A model generated the notes under the pieces. It did not search any database, was not told where the DNA came from, and saw nothing but the letters and a program-made list of their open reading frames with translations. A program made the position numbers and the translations under genes. From Paracoccus sp. MA (GTDB lineage: Bacteria; Pseudomonadota; Alphaproteobacteria; Rhodobacterales; Rhodobacteraceae), in NCBI RefSeq assembly GCF_020990385.1, contig NZ_CP087598.1, forward strand, positions 1,470,001 through 1,534,000: a DNA stretch of 64,000 nucleotides, read 5' to 3'. Below are positions 16,016 to 25,855 of this stretch, piece after piece. Every line of letters starts with the position of its first letter. Within the stretch, counting starts at the first letter, position 1.

Positions 16016-16182
16016 CCTGCCCCCACAGGTTGCGCGGGCCGTGCGCGCGCCCGCAAGATCTGGAAATCGGCGCCGGTTTCGCCTATATTCATACCTCTCA
16101 TGTTTTTCCGACTCCAACCGGGCGGGCGCGGCTGTATAAGACCCGCTCGCCCCGATTCCGACCCTAGCCAAGGACGCCCGCC

Positions 16183-18447
16183 ATGAGCCGATTCTCCGCC
16201 CCTATCGCCGAGCAGATCTGGGACATGAAGTATCGGCTCAAGGACGCCGAGGGCCAGCCGATCGACCTGTCGGTCGAGGACAGCTGGCGCCGCGTCGCCC
16301 GCGACCTCGCCCGCGTCGAGAAGGAGCCGGCGCTGTGGGAGGACCGCTTCTATGCCGCGCTGGAGGATTTCAAGTTCCTGCCCGCCGGCCGCATCCTGGC
16401 CGGCGCCGGCACCGGGCGCGAGGTGACGCTGTTCAACTGCTTCGTCATGGGCACCATTCCCGACAGCATGGCCGGCATCTTCGACATGCTCAAGGAGGCC
16501 GCGCTGACCATGCAGCAGGGCGGCGGCATCGGCTATGACTTCAGCACCATCCGCCCGCGCGGCGCCGAGGTGAAGGGCGTGGCCGCCGACGCCTCGGGGC
16601 CGCTGTCCTTCATGGATGTCTGGGACGCCATGTGCCGCACCATCATGTCGGCGGGCTCGCGCCGCGGCGCGATGATGGCCACCATGCGCTGCGACCATCC
16701 CGACATCGAGGCCTTCATCGAGGCCAAGCAGGACAGCGCCCGGCTGCGCATGTTCAACCTGTCGGTGCTGGTGACGGATGCCTTCATGCAGGCGGTCAAG
16801 GCGGATGCCTCCTGGGACCTGCAATTCGACGGCAAGGTCTATCACACCGTGCGGGCGCGCGACCTGTGGAACCGCATCATGCGCGCGACCTATGACTATG
16901 CCGAGCCGGGCGTGATCTTCATCGACCGCATCAACCAGCAGAACAACCTGAACTATGCCGAGACTATCGCGGCGACGAACCCCTGCGGCGAACAGCCCCT
17001 GCCGCCCTATGGCGCCTGCCTCCTAGGCTCGGTCAACCTGGCCCGGCTGGTCGAGGCGCCCTTTACCGTCGATGCGCGCCTGAACCCCGAGGCGCTGGAC
17101 GAGCTGGTCCGCACCGCGGTGCGGATGATGGACAACGTGGTCGATGCCTCGAAATTCCCGCTGCCGCAGCAGGCGGCCGAGGCGCAGGCCAAGCGCCGCA
17201 TCGGCCTGGGCGTCACCGGGCTTGCCGATGCGCTGCTGATGCTGGGCCTGCGCTATGGCGCGGCGGATGCGGTCGAGCAGACGCGGGCCTGGATGAAGGC
17301 CATCGCGCGTTCCGCCTATCTCGCCTCGGTCGATCTGGCCCGCGAAAAGGGCGCCTTCCCGCTGTTCGACGCGAAGAAATACCTGGCTTCGGGCTTCATG
17401 CAGCGCATGGATGCGGATCTGCGCGAGGCGGTGGCGCAGCACGGCATCCGCAACGCGCTGCTGACCAGCATCGCGCCGACCGGGACGATCAGCCTCTATG
17501 CCGGCAATGTCAGTTCCGGCATCGAGCCGGTCTTCGCCTATGCCTATACCCGCAAGGTGCTGCAAAAGGACGGCTCGCGCACCGAGGAGGAGGTCGTGGA
17601 CTACGCCGTGCAGATGTGGCGCGACCTGAAGGGCGACGCGCCCCTGCCGGATTACTTCGTCAACGCCCAGACCCTGGCGCCGCTGGACCATGTCGCCATG
17701 CAGGCGGCGGCGCAGGACTGGGTGGACAGCTCGATCTCCAAGACCATCAATTGCCCCGAGGATATTTCCTTCGAGGATTTCAAGGACGTCTACCTGGCCG
17801 CCTGGGACAAGGGTTGCAAGGGCTGCACGACCTATCGCCCGAACGACGTCACCGGCTCGGTCCTGTCGGTCAGCGAAAAGACCGAGGAGGCGCCGCAGGC
17901 CGACAAGGGCGCCGACGTGGTCTATCTGACCGAGCCGCTGGACCGCCCGGCGGCGCTGGAGGGCGCGACCTACAAGCTGAAATTCCCCGGCAGCGAGCAT
18001 GCGATCTACATCACCATCAACGACATCGTGCAGGGCGGCCACCGCCGGCCGTTCGAGGTGTTCATCAACTCGAAGAACATGGAGCATTTCGCCTGGACCG
18101 TGGCGCTGACGCGGATGATCTCGGCGGTGTTCCGGCGCGGCGGCGACGTGAGCTTCGTGGTCGAGGAGTTGAAGGCGGTCTTCGACCCGCGCGGCGGTGC
18201 CTGGATCGAGGGGCGCTACGTGCCCTCGATCCTCGCCGCCATCGGCGGGGTGATCGAGCGGCACATGATCGCCACCGGCTTCCTGGCCGGCGAGGGCATG
18301 GGGCTGAAATCCGACCCCCAGGCCGAGGTCATGGCGGTGGGCGAACGCCCGCGCGGCCCGGCCTGCCCGGCCTGCGGCCAATACGGCATGCGCATGATCG
18401 AGGGCTGCATGACCTGTCCGTCCTGCGGCCATTCGAAATGCGGGTGA
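16183..18447 (+). CDS. nrdJ: Adenosylcobalamin-dependent (class II) ribonucleotide reductase
   Basis: It makes deoxyribonucleotides with or without oxygen (754 aa). Family signs are the N-terminal redox cysteine Cys86 in FNCFVM, NPCGEQPLPPYG with the thiyl-radical-type cysteine at residue 268, TSIAPTGTIS, and a C-terminal Cys-rich tail (CPACGQYG and CPSCGHSKCG) that feeds electrons to the site. No separate small subunit is adjacent, as expected for class II. The upstream 167 bp end in AGGACGCCCGCC before the ATG; I saw no cobalamin riboswitch there. Confidence 0.96.
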   Translation: MSRFSAPIAEQIWDMKYRLKDAEGQPIDLSVEDSWRRVARDLARVEKEPALWEDRFYAALEDFKFLPAGRILAGAGTGREVTLFNCFVMGTIPDSMAGIFDMLKEAALTMQQGGGIGYDFSTIRPRGAEVKGVAADASGPLSFMDVWDAMCRTIMSAGSRRGAMMATMRCDHPDIEAFIEAKQDSARLRMFNLSVLVTDAFMQAVKADASWDLQFDGKVYHTVRARDLWNRIMRATYDYAEPGVIFIDRINQQNNLNYAETIAATNPCGEQPLPPYGACLLGSVNLARLVEAPFTVDARLNPEALDELVRTAVRMMDNVVDASKFPLPQQAAEAQAKRRIGLGVTGLADALLMLGLRYGAADAVEQTRAWMKAIARSAYLASVDLAREKGAFPLFDAKKYLASGFMQRMDADLREAVAQHGIRNALLTSIAPTGTISLYAGNVSSGIEPVFAYAYTRKVLQKDGSRTEEEVVDYAVQMWRDLKGDAPLPDYFVNAQTLAPLDHVAMQAAAQDWVDSSISKTINCPEDISFEDFKDVYLAAWDKGCKGCTTYRPNDVTGSVLSVSEKTEEAPQADKGADVVYLTEPLDRPAALEGATYKLKFPGSEHAIYITINDIVQGGHRRPFEVFINSKNMEHFAWTVALTRMISAVFRRGGDVSFVVEELKAVFDPRGGAWIEGRYVPSILAAIGGVIERHMIATGFLAGEGMGLKSDPQAEVMAVGERPRGPACPACGQYGMRMIEGCMTCPSCGHSKCG

Positions 18448-18681
18448 GAGGGCGGCCGGCTGTTGTGCCGGCCAGCCATGACCCAGGCATTCCCGCCCTC
18501 GTTCCCGCCCGGACGGGGCCGTAACTGACGACCGCCTGAGCCCTGCGGCGGCCCCCGCCGCCGGAGAGGGTGGCGGCAGGGTGCGCCATGCGCGGCTGGC
18601 CGATCAGCCCCCCGGGCGGTTTTGGGCGATGCAGCGCACGGAAAACCACTTCTGCAGGGCGGCAAGGCGCGACGCCCAAGA

Positions 18682-18717
18682 AACGGCACGCGCCCGGCGG
18701 CGCGGGCCAGTGCCGTT
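18682..18717 (-). terminator. Terminator of miaB
   Basis: An 8-bp repeat AACGGCAC/GTGCCGTT (18682-18689 and 18710-18717) with a GC-rich interior begins at the miaB stop. On the minus strand it ends in TTTCTTGG. The nrdJ-miaB gap (18448-18716) otherwise contains only a GGCCGGC/GCCGGCC hairpin just after nrdJ. Confidence 0.6.
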
Positions 18718-20054
18718 CAGGCGGCCAGCACGCCCGCCAGCGAATTCGGCGCGCTGTGGGTGATGCGCACCCGCACCAGGTCGCCGACCCTGGCCTGGGG
18801 CGCCTCGACGAAGACCGCGTGCAGATAGTCCGACTTGCCGACCATCTGCCCCGGGTTGCGGCCGGGCTTCTCGAACAGCACGCCCAGTTCGCGGCCGACC
18901 ATGCCTTCCTGCGCGGCCTTCTGCTGGCTGGTCAGCAGCGCCTGCAGCTCCTGCAGGCGGGCATCGGCCACGGCGCCCTCGACCTCCGGCCGCTCATAGG
19001 CCGGGGTGCCGGGACGCGGCGAATACTTGAAGCTGAAGGCGGTGCCGAAATTCACCGCCCGCACCAGCGCCAGCGTGTCCTGATGGTCCTGGTCCGTCTC
19101 GCCGGGGAAGCCGACGATGAAGTCGCTGGTCAGCATGATGTCGGGACGCGCCTCGCGGATGCGCTCGATCAGCCGCAGATACTGGTCCACCGTATGCTTG
19201 CGGTTCATCGCCTTGAGGATGCGGTTCGAGCCCGACTGCACCGGCAGGTGCAGATAGGGCATCAGCTTCGGCTCGTCGCGATGCGCGGCGATCAGGTCCT
19301 CGGCCATGTCGTTGGGGTGGCTGGTGGTATAGCGGATGCGGTCCAGCCCGTCGATTTCCGCAATCGCCCGGATCAGCCGGCCGAAGCCCCATTCGGCCCC
19401 TTCGGGCCCCTCGCCGTGCCAGCCGTTGACGTTCTGGCCCAGAAGCGTGATCTCGCGCACGCCGCGGGCGACAAGGTCGCGCGCCTCGGCCAGGATGCGC
19501 GAGACGGGGCGCGAGACCTCGGCCCCGCGCGTATAGGGCACGACGCAGAAGGCGCAGAACTTGTCGCAGCCCTCCTGCACGGTCAGGAAAGCGGCAGGGG
19601 CGCGGCGGGTGGCGGCGGGCTTCGGCAGGTGCTCGAACTTGTCCTCGGCCGGGAATTCGGTATCGACGCCGCCTCCGGCGCGCGCCATGGCCGGCAGGCG
19701 ATGATAGGCCTGCGGTCCCACCACCAGATCGACGATCGGCATGCGGCGCTGGATCTCCTGCCCCTCGGCCTGGGCGACGCAGCCGGCCACGCCGATCTTC
19801 AGGTCCGGCTTTTCCGCCTTGAGCGGCTTCAGCCGGCCGAGGTCGGAATAAAGCTTCTCGGCCGCCTTTTCGCGGATGTGGCAGGTGTTCAGCAGCACCA
19901 TGTCCGCCTCGGCCTGGTTCTCGGTCAGGACATAGCCCTCGGCGCCCATGGCCTCGGCCATGCGCTGGCTGTCATAGACGTTCATCTGGCAGCCATAGGT
20001 CTTGATGAAGAGTTTCTTCACCGCCGGGGCGGATTTCGGGGCTTGGTCGCTCAT
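18717..20054 (-). CDS. miaB: tRNA-2-methylthio-N6-dimethylallyladenosine synthase MiaB
   Basis: A radical SAM methylthiotransferase that modifies A37 of tRNAs reading U-initial codons (445 aa). The N-terminal UPF0004 domain carries cluster cysteines in YGCQMN, NTCHIR and AGCVAQ; the radical SAM site is CDKFCAFC; a TRAM domain ends the protein ([14 protein letters not shown] onward). I chose ATG 20054 with AAGGA upstream over longer in-frame starts because the sequence begins properly at [14 protein letters not shown] shortly after. It is divergent from the TfoX-like gene. Confidence 0.96.
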   Translation of the reverse strand: MSDQAPKSAPAVKKLFIKTYGCQMNVYDSQRMAEAMGAEGYVLTENQAEADMVLLNTCHIREKAAEKLYSDLGRLKPLKAEKPDLKIGVAGCVAQAEGQEIQRRMPIVDLVVGPQAYHRLPAMARAGGGVDTEFPAEDKFEHLPKPAATRRAPAAFLTVQEGCDKFCAFCVVPYTRGAEVSRPVSRILAEARDLVARGVREITLLGQNVNGWHGEGPEGAEWGFGRLIRAIAEIDGLDRIRYTTSHPNDMAEDLIAAHRDEPKLMPYLHLPVQSGSNRILKAMNRKHTVDQYLRLIERIREARPDIMLTSDFIVGFPGETDQDHQDTLALVRAVNFGTAFSFKYSPRPGTPAYERPEVEGAVADARLQELQALLTSQQKAAQEGMVGRELGVLFEKPGRNPGQMVGKSDYLHAVFVEAPQARVGDLVRVRITHSAPNSLAGVLAA

Positions 20055-20121
20055 GCCGTGCTGTCCTTGGGGTTCGCGCGCTGATACAGGAAATCGGCTG
20101 CCTTGGAAAGGCTGGGCGAAG

Positions 20122-20448
20122 ATGAGCGACCTGACCACGATCCCGAATATCGGCCCCGCGACCGCCCGCGCCCTGGTCGCGGCCGGCATTCCCGATGCGG
20201 CCGCCCTGCGCCGCTGCGGCGCGCACGAGGCCTATCGCGCGCTGCTGGCCGCCGGCGAGCGGCCGCATTTCATCGGCTATTACGTGCTGCACATGGGCTT
20301 GCAGGGCCGGCCCTGGAACGATTGCCGGGGCGAGGAGAAAGCCGCGCTGCGCCGCCGCTTCGACGCGCTGGTGGCCGAGACGCGCGCCGCGCCGCTTTCC
20401 GCCATCGAGGCGGCGCTGGACCGGATCGGCCTGCCCCGCCCGCGCTAG
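20122..20448 (+). CDS. TfoX/Sxy C-terminal-domain (helix-hairpin-helix) protein
   Basis: A 108-aa protein with the helix-hairpin-helix fold of the TfoX C-terminal domain: [17 protein letters not shown] near the N-terminus and [18 protein letters not shown] in the middle. The N-terminal TfoX domain is absent, as in many stand-alone alphaproteobacterial versions. The family name comes from competence regulation in gamma-proteobacteria; no such role is shown for this form. It starts 67 bp from divergent miaB. Confidence 0.75.
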   Translation: MSDLTTIPNIGPATARALVAAGIPDAAALRRCGAHEAYRALLAAGERPHFIGYYVLHMGLQGRPWNDCRGEEKAALRRRFDALVAETRAAPLSAIEAALDRIGLPRPR

Positions 20449-20590
20449 GCGGTGTTTTCGCCGCGCCGTCGGGCAATTCGCCGGGTGCGCCGCGCCGCGG
20501 CCGTCACTTGGCCCGAACCGCGACGGCGCCCCATTGAACCGCCCCCGGCGCCCGGCTAGCCTGCCCGCAAAGCAGATGGAGGCTGACGAC

Positions 20591-21952
20591 ATGAACCAAC
20601 CGCAAAGCTGGGAAGCCCGGGCCGAGACCTATTCGCTCTATGGTTTCACCGACATGCCCTCGGTCCATCAGCGGGGCACCGTCGTCGTGACCCATGGCGA
20701 GGGTCCCTATATCGTCGATGTGCATGGCCGCCGCTATCTGGACGCGAATTCCGGCCTGTGGAACATGGTCGCCGGCTTCGACCACAAGGGCCTGATCGAG
20801 GCCGCCAAGGCGCAATACGACCGCTTTCCCGGCTATCACGCCTTTTTCGGCCGCATGTCCGACCAGACGGTGATGCTGTCGGAAAAGCTGGTCGAGGTCT
20901 CGCCCTTCGACAGCGGCCGGGTCTTCTATACCAATTCCGGCTCCGAGGCGAACGACACCATGGTCAAGATGCTGTGGTTCCTGCACGCCGCCGAAGGCAA
21001 GCCGCAGAAGCGCAAGATCCTGACGCGCTGGAACGCCTATCACGGCGTGACCGCGGTTTCGGCCTCGATGACCGGCAAGCCCTACAATTCGGTCTTCGGC
21101 CTGCCGCTGCCCGGCTTCATCCATCTGACCTGCCCGCATTACTGGCGCTATGGCGAGGAAGGCGAGACCGAGGCGCAGTTCGTCGCCCGCCTGGCCCGCG
21201 AGTTGGAGGATACCATCACCCGCGAGGGCGCCGACACCATCGCCGGCTTCTTCGCCGAGCCGGTGATGGGCGCGGGGGGCGTGATCCCGCCGGCCCAGGG
21301 CTATTTCCAGGCCATCCTGCCGATCCTGAAAAAGCACGACATCCCGATGATCTCGGACGAGGTGATCTGCGGCTTCGGGCGCACCGGCAGCACCTGGGGC
21401 TGCCTGACCTACGACTTCATGCCCGATGCCATCATCTCGTCCAAGAACCTGACGGCGGGCTTTTTCCCCATGGGCGCGGTGATCCTTGGCCCCGACCTCG
21501 CGAAACGGGTCGAGGCCGCCGTCGAGGCGATCGAGGAGTTTCCGCACGGCTTCACCGCCTCGGGCCATCCGGTCGGCTGCGCCATCGCGCTGAAGGCCAT
21601 CGACGTGGTGATGAACGAGGGGCTGGCCGAGAATGTCCGCCGCCTCGCCCCCCGCTTCGAAGAGGGGCTGAAGCGCATCGCCGACCGGCCGAACATCGGC
21701 GAATATCGCGGCATCGGCTTCATGTGGGCGCTGGAGGCGGTCAAGGACAAGCCGAGCAAGACCCCCTTCGACGGCAAGCTTTCGGTCAGCGAGCGCATCG
21801 CCAATACCTGCACCGATCTGGGGCTGATCTGCCGGCCGCTCGGCCAGTCCATCGTGCTGTGCCCGCCCTTCATCCTGACCGAGGCGCAGATGGACGAGAT
21901 GTTCGAGAAGCTGGAAAAGGCGCTCGACAAGGTTTTCGCCGAGGTCGCCTGA
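20591..21952 (+). CDS. Class III omega-transaminase (omega-amino acid/amine:pyruvate type)
   Basis: A PLP-dependent aminotransferase of 453 aa. The PLP lysine is Lys285 in SSKNLTAG; other family blocks are TNSGSEANDT, YHGVTAVS and ISDEVICGFGRTG. From memory the protein is nearly identical to the (S)-selective omega-transaminase of Paracoccus denitrificans with known structures and the same Lys285, which supports the genus call. Pyruvate is the likely acceptor; the physiological amine (taurine, beta-alanine or others) is not shown by the neighbours. The start ATG follows GGAGGCTGAC. Confidence 0.93.
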   Translation: MNQPQSWEARAETYSLYGFTDMPSVHQRGTVVVTHGEGPYIVDVHGRRYLDANSGLWNMVAGFDHKGLIEAAKAQYDRFPGYHAFFGRMSDQTVMLSEKLVEVSPFDSGRVFYTNSGSEANDTMVKMLWFLHAAEGKPQKRKILTRWNAYHGVTAVSASMTGKPYNSVFGLPLPGFIHLTCPHYWRYGEEGETEAQFVARLARELEDTITREGADTIAGFFAEPVMGAGGVIPPAQGYFQAILPILKKHDIPMISDEVICGFGRTGSTWGCLTYDFMPDAIISSKNLTAGFFPMGAVILGPDLAKRVEAAVEAIEEFPHGFTASGHPVGCAIALKAIDVVMNEGLAENVRRLAPRFEEGLKRIADRPNIGEYRGIGFMWALEAVKDKPSKTPFDGKLSVSERIANTCTDLGLICRPLGQSIVLCPPFILTEAQMDEMFEKLEKALDKVFAEVA

Positions 21953-21967
21953 CGCGGCGGGCGGCCC

Positions 21968-22237
21968 CTACCAGGGGTCGCCCCCGCCCAGCACGGCGCG
22001 CGCCATCTGCACCCGCTGCGGCGCGATCTGCGCGACCTGTGCGAAGTCCAGCACGCGCTGGTCCTGCTCCAGCAGGAAATCCAGCACGAAGACCGCGAAT
22101 TCAGGCCGCGCCGCCATGGCGCGCAGGCCCGCCACGTCGCTGCCCGATTGCGCCAGCAGCGCCCCCGCCAGATCGGCGTCCCCGGCGATATGGGCGAAGC
22201 CCGCCTCCGCGATGTCGCGCGCCTCGTTCGGTGTCAT
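21968..22237 (-). CDS. DUF3572 family protein
   Basis: An 89-aa acidic helical protein that matches the DUF3572 pattern known from alphaproteobacteria (AGFAHIAGDADLAGALLAQSG, then FLLEQDQRVLDFA and a terminal ARAVLGGGDPW). There are no membrane or metal motifs. It lies 15 bp from the transaminase stop, convergent with it, and divergent from the PleD-like gene. Function unknown. Confidence 0.75.
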   Translation of the reverse strand: MTPNEARDIAEAGFAHIAGDADLAGALLAQSGSDVAGLRAMAARPEFAVFVLDFLLEQDQRVLDFAQVAQIAPQRVQMARAVLGGGDPW

Positions 22238-22344
22238 GCGTCTCTCGCCTTCTTCGAGGCCGCGGCGAAATCGTCGCGGCCGGAAAGGATTTGTTAACTA
22301 TTGTCGCGCAAGATGCGGGCCAGGGCAGCGGGTGTAAAGCGGGC

Positions 22345-23754
22345 ATGACCATGGCGGGACGTATTCTTGTCGTTGACGGCGTGCCGACGAATCGCATCAC
22401 CATGAAGGTGCGGCTGGTCTCGGCCTGCTACGAGGTTTCGACCGCCGCCTCGGGGGCCGAGGCGCTGCGCATGGCGCGGCTGATTCACCCGCAGATCGTG
22501 CTGATCGGCGCCAGCCTGCCCGATATGGCCGGACCGGCGCTTTGCGCGGCACTGCGCGCCCTGCCCTGCGGCGCCGAACTGCCGGTGCTGCTCCAGGCCA
22601 GCGGCCCGGATCGCGTGGCGGCGCTGCGCGCCGGCGCCGCGGCGCTGGTCGAGCCGGGCGACGAACTGACGCTGCTGGCCCGGATCCGCGGGCTGATCCG
22701 GCACGAGGCGGACGCGTTGCCAGACCCCCTTCCCGGCCTGGCCGAGGCGGCGGCGGGCTTTGCCCATGACGCCAATGACGCCCATGACGCCCGGCCGCGC
22801 GCGGTCTTCGTCGCCGACCAGCCGGCCACCGCCCTGGGCTGGCGCCACGCCCTGCAGGGCCGGGTCGATTTCGCGATCTCGGTCAGCGATCCCGAGCGCG
22901 CCCTGGCCGAGGCGGCGTCGGGCCGGGTGGCCGACCTTTACCTGATCGCGGCGGATATCCAGCAGCCGGGCGACGGGCTGCGCTTGCTGTCCGAGCTGCG
23001 CTCGCGCCCGCATTCGCGCGAGGCGGGCTTCGTCGTCGCACTGCGCGCCGGGCGGGCCGAGATGATGCCGGTGGCGCTGGACCTCGGCGCCGGGGACGTG
23101 CTGGCCTGGGATCTCGCCGGTCCCGACGCCGCGCCCGAATCGGCCATGCGCCTGCAAGCCCAGCTTGCCCGCAAGCACGAGGCCGACCGCCGCCGGCATG
23201 AAACCCGGCGCAACATGCGCTGGGCGATGACCGACCCGCTGACCGGGCTGCACAATCGCCGCTATGCCCTGCCCCGCCTGGCCGAACTCGCGGCCGAGGC
23301 GCAGGAGGGCCGGGGCGATCTGGCGGTCATGCTGCTGGACCTGGACCGTTTCAAGCAGGTGAACGACGTCCACGGCCATCCCGCCGGCGACGCGGTGCTG
23401 GCCGAGGTCGCCGCCCGCCTCGCCGCCGCCCTGCCCGAGGGCGCGCTGCTGGCCCGGATCGGCGGCGAGGAATTCCTGGCCGTGCTGCCCGATTGCCCGG
23501 CCCGCAGCGCCCGCCGGATCGCCGAGGCGCTGCGCCATGCGGTGATGGCCGCGCCGGTCGCCCTGCCACATGGCTGCGCGCTGCCCGAGCTGGACGTCAC
23601 CATCTCGGTGGGCGTGGCGGTCGGCCATCCCGGTCCGCATGCGCCGGCACTGGACCCCGAGGCGCTGCTGGCCAGCGCCGACCGGGCGCTGCTCAACGCG
23701 AAATCCTCGGGGCGCAACCGGATCGTCATGGCCTCGCAGATGATCGCGGCGTGA
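22345..23754 (+). CDS. PleD-like diguanylate cyclase with degenerate receiver
   Basis: A 469-aa REC-REC-GGDEF protein that should make cyclic di-GMP. The first receiver begins RILVVDGVPTNR; at the phosphoacceptor position the strand reads IVLIGASLP, so Gly55 stands where Asp is expected. A second receiver-like domain covers about 145-290. The cyclase active site GGEEF is at 373-377, and DPLTGLHNRR and DLDRFKQVND are intact. The product-inhibition I-site RxxD should be at 364-367 but reads PEGA. A downstream ATG at 22351 is an equally possible start. It may be a constitutively competent or otherwise-gated cyclase; this is inference from missing residues. Confidence 0.88.
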   Translation: MTMAGRILVVDGVPTNRITMKVRLVSACYEVSTAASGAEALRMARLIHPQIVLIGASLPDMAGPALCAALRALPCGAELPVLLQASGPDRVAALRAGAAALVEPGDELTLLARIRGLIRHEADALPDPLPGLAEAAAGFAHDANDAHDARPRAVFVADQPATALGWRHALQGRVDFAISVSDPERALAEAASGRVADLYLIAADIQQPGDGLRLLSELRSRPHSREAGFVVALRAGRAEMMPVALDLGAGDVLAWDLAGPDAAPESAMRLQAQLARKHEADRRRHETRRNMRWAMTDPLTGLHNRRYALPRLAELAAEAQEGRGDLAVMLLDLDRFKQVNDVHGHPAGDAVLAEVAARLAAALPEGALLARIGGEEFLAVLPDCPARSARRIAEALRHAVMAAPVALPHGCALPELDVTISVGVAVGHPGPHAPALDPEALLASADRALLNAKSSGRNRIVMASQMIAA

Positions 23755-23856
23755 GGCCGCTGCGTCGCTTTGCCGCTGCCGCCGCGGTCGGCCGCGGCGC
23801 TTTTCTTTGCGGGCCTCTTGTCCTACATAGGGGCGGAACAGGAAAGGAACGCGCCG

Positions 23857-24276
23857 ATGCCTCATGCCTATTCCGATGCCACCCTGCCCGAACGTCCCGT
23901 CAAGCCGGCCATGCTGCGCGGCGCCCTGGGCCGCTGTCCCGCCTGCGGCGAGGGGCGGCTGTTCCGGGGCTACCTGTCGGTCCGCCCGGCCTGCCCGCAT
24001 TGCGGCGAGGAACTGCACCACCAGCGCGCCGATGACGGGCCGGCCTATCTGACCATCCTGCTGGTCTCGCATCTGGGCGCGCCGCTGCTGCTGGCGGTCT
24101 ACATGATGTATCGGCCCTCGGCCATGGCGATGCTGATCGGCTTCAGCCTGGGCGCGGTCGTGCTGTCGCTCTTGCTGCTGCCGCTGATCAAGGGCGGGAT
24201 GATCGGCTTCCAATGGGCGCGCCGCATGCATGGCTTCGGCGCCGGGCCCGCGGGAATCGAGGCCGCCGCGTCGTGA
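23857..24276 (+). CDS. DUF983 membrane protein
   Basis: A 139-aa protein. A zinc-ribbon-like N-terminus (CPACGEGRLF ... CPHCGEEL, two CxxC pairs) is followed by two hydrophobic helices near 67-87 and 92-113. This is the DUF983 architecture. The start ATG follows GGAAAGGAA. Its TGA overlaps the GTG start of the Nudix gene, so the two are coupled. Function is unknown; a membrane-anchored metal-binding role is only suggested by the cysteines. Confidence 0.85.
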   Translation: MPHAYSDATLPERPVKPAMLRGALGRCPACGEGRLFRGYLSVRPACPHCGEELHHQRADDGPAYLTILLVSHLGAPLLLAVYMMYRPSAMAMLIGFSLGAVVLSLLLLPLIKGGMIGFQWARRMHGFGAGPAGIEAAAS

Positions 24277-24998
24277 GCGCCGAGGCCGGAACCGCCCCCG
24301 CAAGCCGCAGCGCCGCCGAGCCGCCGATCCGCGACGCCGCCACCATCATCGTGCTGGACCGCAAGGCCCGCGGCGGGCCGTCGGTGCTGATGGGGCAAAG
24401 GGGCGCCTCGGCCGTGTTCATGCCCTCGAAATACGTCTTTCCCGGCGGGGCGGTGGATGCCGCCGATGCGCAGGTTCGGCTGGCCGGCGACCTGCCGCCC
24501 CGGACCTCGGCCCTGCTGGCGGCCGAGCCGCGCCCCGGCTCGGCCGCCACGCCGCTGGCGCTGGCCGCCGCCGCCCTGCGCGAACTGGCCGAGGAAACCG
24601 GCCTGCTGACCGGCCGGCCCGGACCCGCCCCCAGCGGCTGGGACCATTACGCCGGCGCCGGGCTGGCGCCCGATCCTTCGGCGCTGATCTACCTGTTCCG
24701 TGCCATCACCCCGCCCGGCCGGCCGCGCCGCTTCGACGCCCGCTTCCTGCTGCTGGATGCCGAGCGCCTGCATGGCGACCGCAACGATTTCAGCGCCGCC
24801 TGCGACGAGCTTTCGCATCTGCATTGGGTGCCGCTGCCCGAGGCGCGGGCGCTGGACCTGCCCTTCATCACCGAGGTGGTGCTGGCCGAAGTCGCCGGCC
24901 TGCTGGCCGCGGCCGGGGACAGCCCGCTTGTCCCGCCGCCGACGGTGCCCTTCTTCGACAACCGCGACTCGGCGCCGCGCTTCCTGCGCATCGGCTGA
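24273..24998 (+). CDS. Nudix hydrolase
   Basis: A 241-aa Nudix-fold hydrolase with the catalytic box ending in RELAEETGLL and FPGGAVD upstream. It belongs to the larger Nudix group with an insertion between the Gly and Glu parts, resembling NUDT19-like acyl-CoA/CoA diphosphatases, but the substrate cannot be fixed. The GTG start overlaps the DUF983 stop (GTGA). The C-terminus ends RFLRIG. Confidence 0.85.
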   Translation: MSAEAGTAPASRSAAEPPIRDAATIIVLDRKARGGPSVLMGQRGASAVFMPSKYVFPGGAVDAADAQVRLAGDLPPRTSALLAAEPRPGSAATPLALAAAALRELAEETGLLTGRPGPAPSGWDHYAGAGLAPDPSALIYLFRAITPPGRPRRFDARFLLLDAERLHGDRNDFSAACDELSHLHWVPLPEARALDLPFITEVVLAEVAGLLAAAGDSPLVPPPTVPFFDNRDSAPRFLRIG

Positions 24999-25020
24999 GC
25001 CCGGCCGCAGCGCGCCCGGC

Positions 25021-25791
25021 TCAGCGTCCGATGAAGCGCGGCGCGCGCTTTTCCAGAAAGGCCGCGACGCCCTCGGCGAAATCCCGGCTGCGCGCCATCT
25101 CGCCCTGCAGCCGCGCCTCCAGTTGCAGTTGCGCCGCCATGTCGTTGCCGCTTGATGCCCGCAGCGCCTGGCGGATCGCCAGGAAGGCCGCGGTCGGCCC
25201 CTCGGCCAGGGTTTGCGCCCGCTCTGCCACCACGGTCGCGAATTCCGCGTCCGGCACCGCCTCCCAGATCAGCCCCCATTCCGCCGCCCGGGCCGCCGGG
25301 ATGCGGTCGGCGAACAGCATCATTCCCATGGCGCGCGGCACGCCGACCGAGCACGGCACGATGAAGGTGCCGCCGGCATCGGGGATCAGTCCAATGCGGC
25401 TGAAAGCCTGCACGAAACTGGCGCTTTCGCTGGCGATGACCACATCGGCGGCCAGGGCCAGATTGGCCCCCGCCCCGGCCGCGATGCCGTTCACCGCCGC
25501 GATCACCGGCACCGGCGCGTCCGAGATGGCGGCCAGCATCGGCTCGTATTCCTCGCGCAGGATGATTTCCACGTCGAAGCCGGCCGTGGCGTCGGTCAGG
25601 TCCTGGCCCGAGCAGAAGCCGCGCCCGGTCCCGGTCAGCACCACGCAACGCGTGCCCTGCGGCAGGTTCGTCATCGCCGCCACGATCTCGGCCCGCATGG
25701 TGCGGTTCAGCGCGTTGACGGTGTCGGGCCGGTTCAGCGCCAGCCGCGCAATGCCGTCCCGATGCGTGAATTCGATGGTCTGAAAGCTCAT
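25021..25791 (-). CDS. Enoyl-CoA hydratase/isomerase, PaaG-like
   Basis: A 256-aa crotonase-fold enzyme. The oxyanion-hole segments GFCSGQDLTD and VNGIAAGAGANLALAADVV are conserved, with the acidic region FSRIGLIPDAGGTF. The GFCSGQDL pattern resembles PaaG, the ring 1,2-epoxyphenylacetyl-CoA isomerase, but no other phenylacetate genes are nearby, so a general enoyl-CoA hydratase is equally possible. The start ATG at 25791 has GGGGGA upstream. It is convergent with the Nudix gene. Confidence 0.88.
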   Translation of the reverse strand: MSFQTIEFTHRDGIARLALNRPDTVNALNRTMRAEIVAAMTNLPQGTRCVVLTGTGRGFCSGQDLTDATAGFDVEIILREEYEPMLAAISDAPVPVIAAVNGIAAGAGANLALAADVVIASESASFVQAFSRIGLIPDAGGTFIVPCSVGVPRAMGMMLFADRIPAARAAEWGLIWEAVPDAEFATVVAERAQTLAEGPTAAFLAIRQALRASSGNDMAAQLQLEARLQGEMARSRDFAEGVAAFLEKRAPRFIGR

Positions 25792-25855
25792 CCGGTCCCC
25801 CTGCTTTCGGCTATCCTGCCCAAGCACCGGCCAGGGGAAAAGGCCCGACCCTGCG

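Noticed and set aside
16016-16182. Cobalamin riboswitch or NrdR box before nrdJ
   Set aside because: Too short for a riboswitch with the known conserved core, and no paired NrdR-type repeat was seen.
22294-22297. CtrA site before the PleD-like gene
   Set aside because: Only a TTAA half-site; the second TTAA at N7 is absent.
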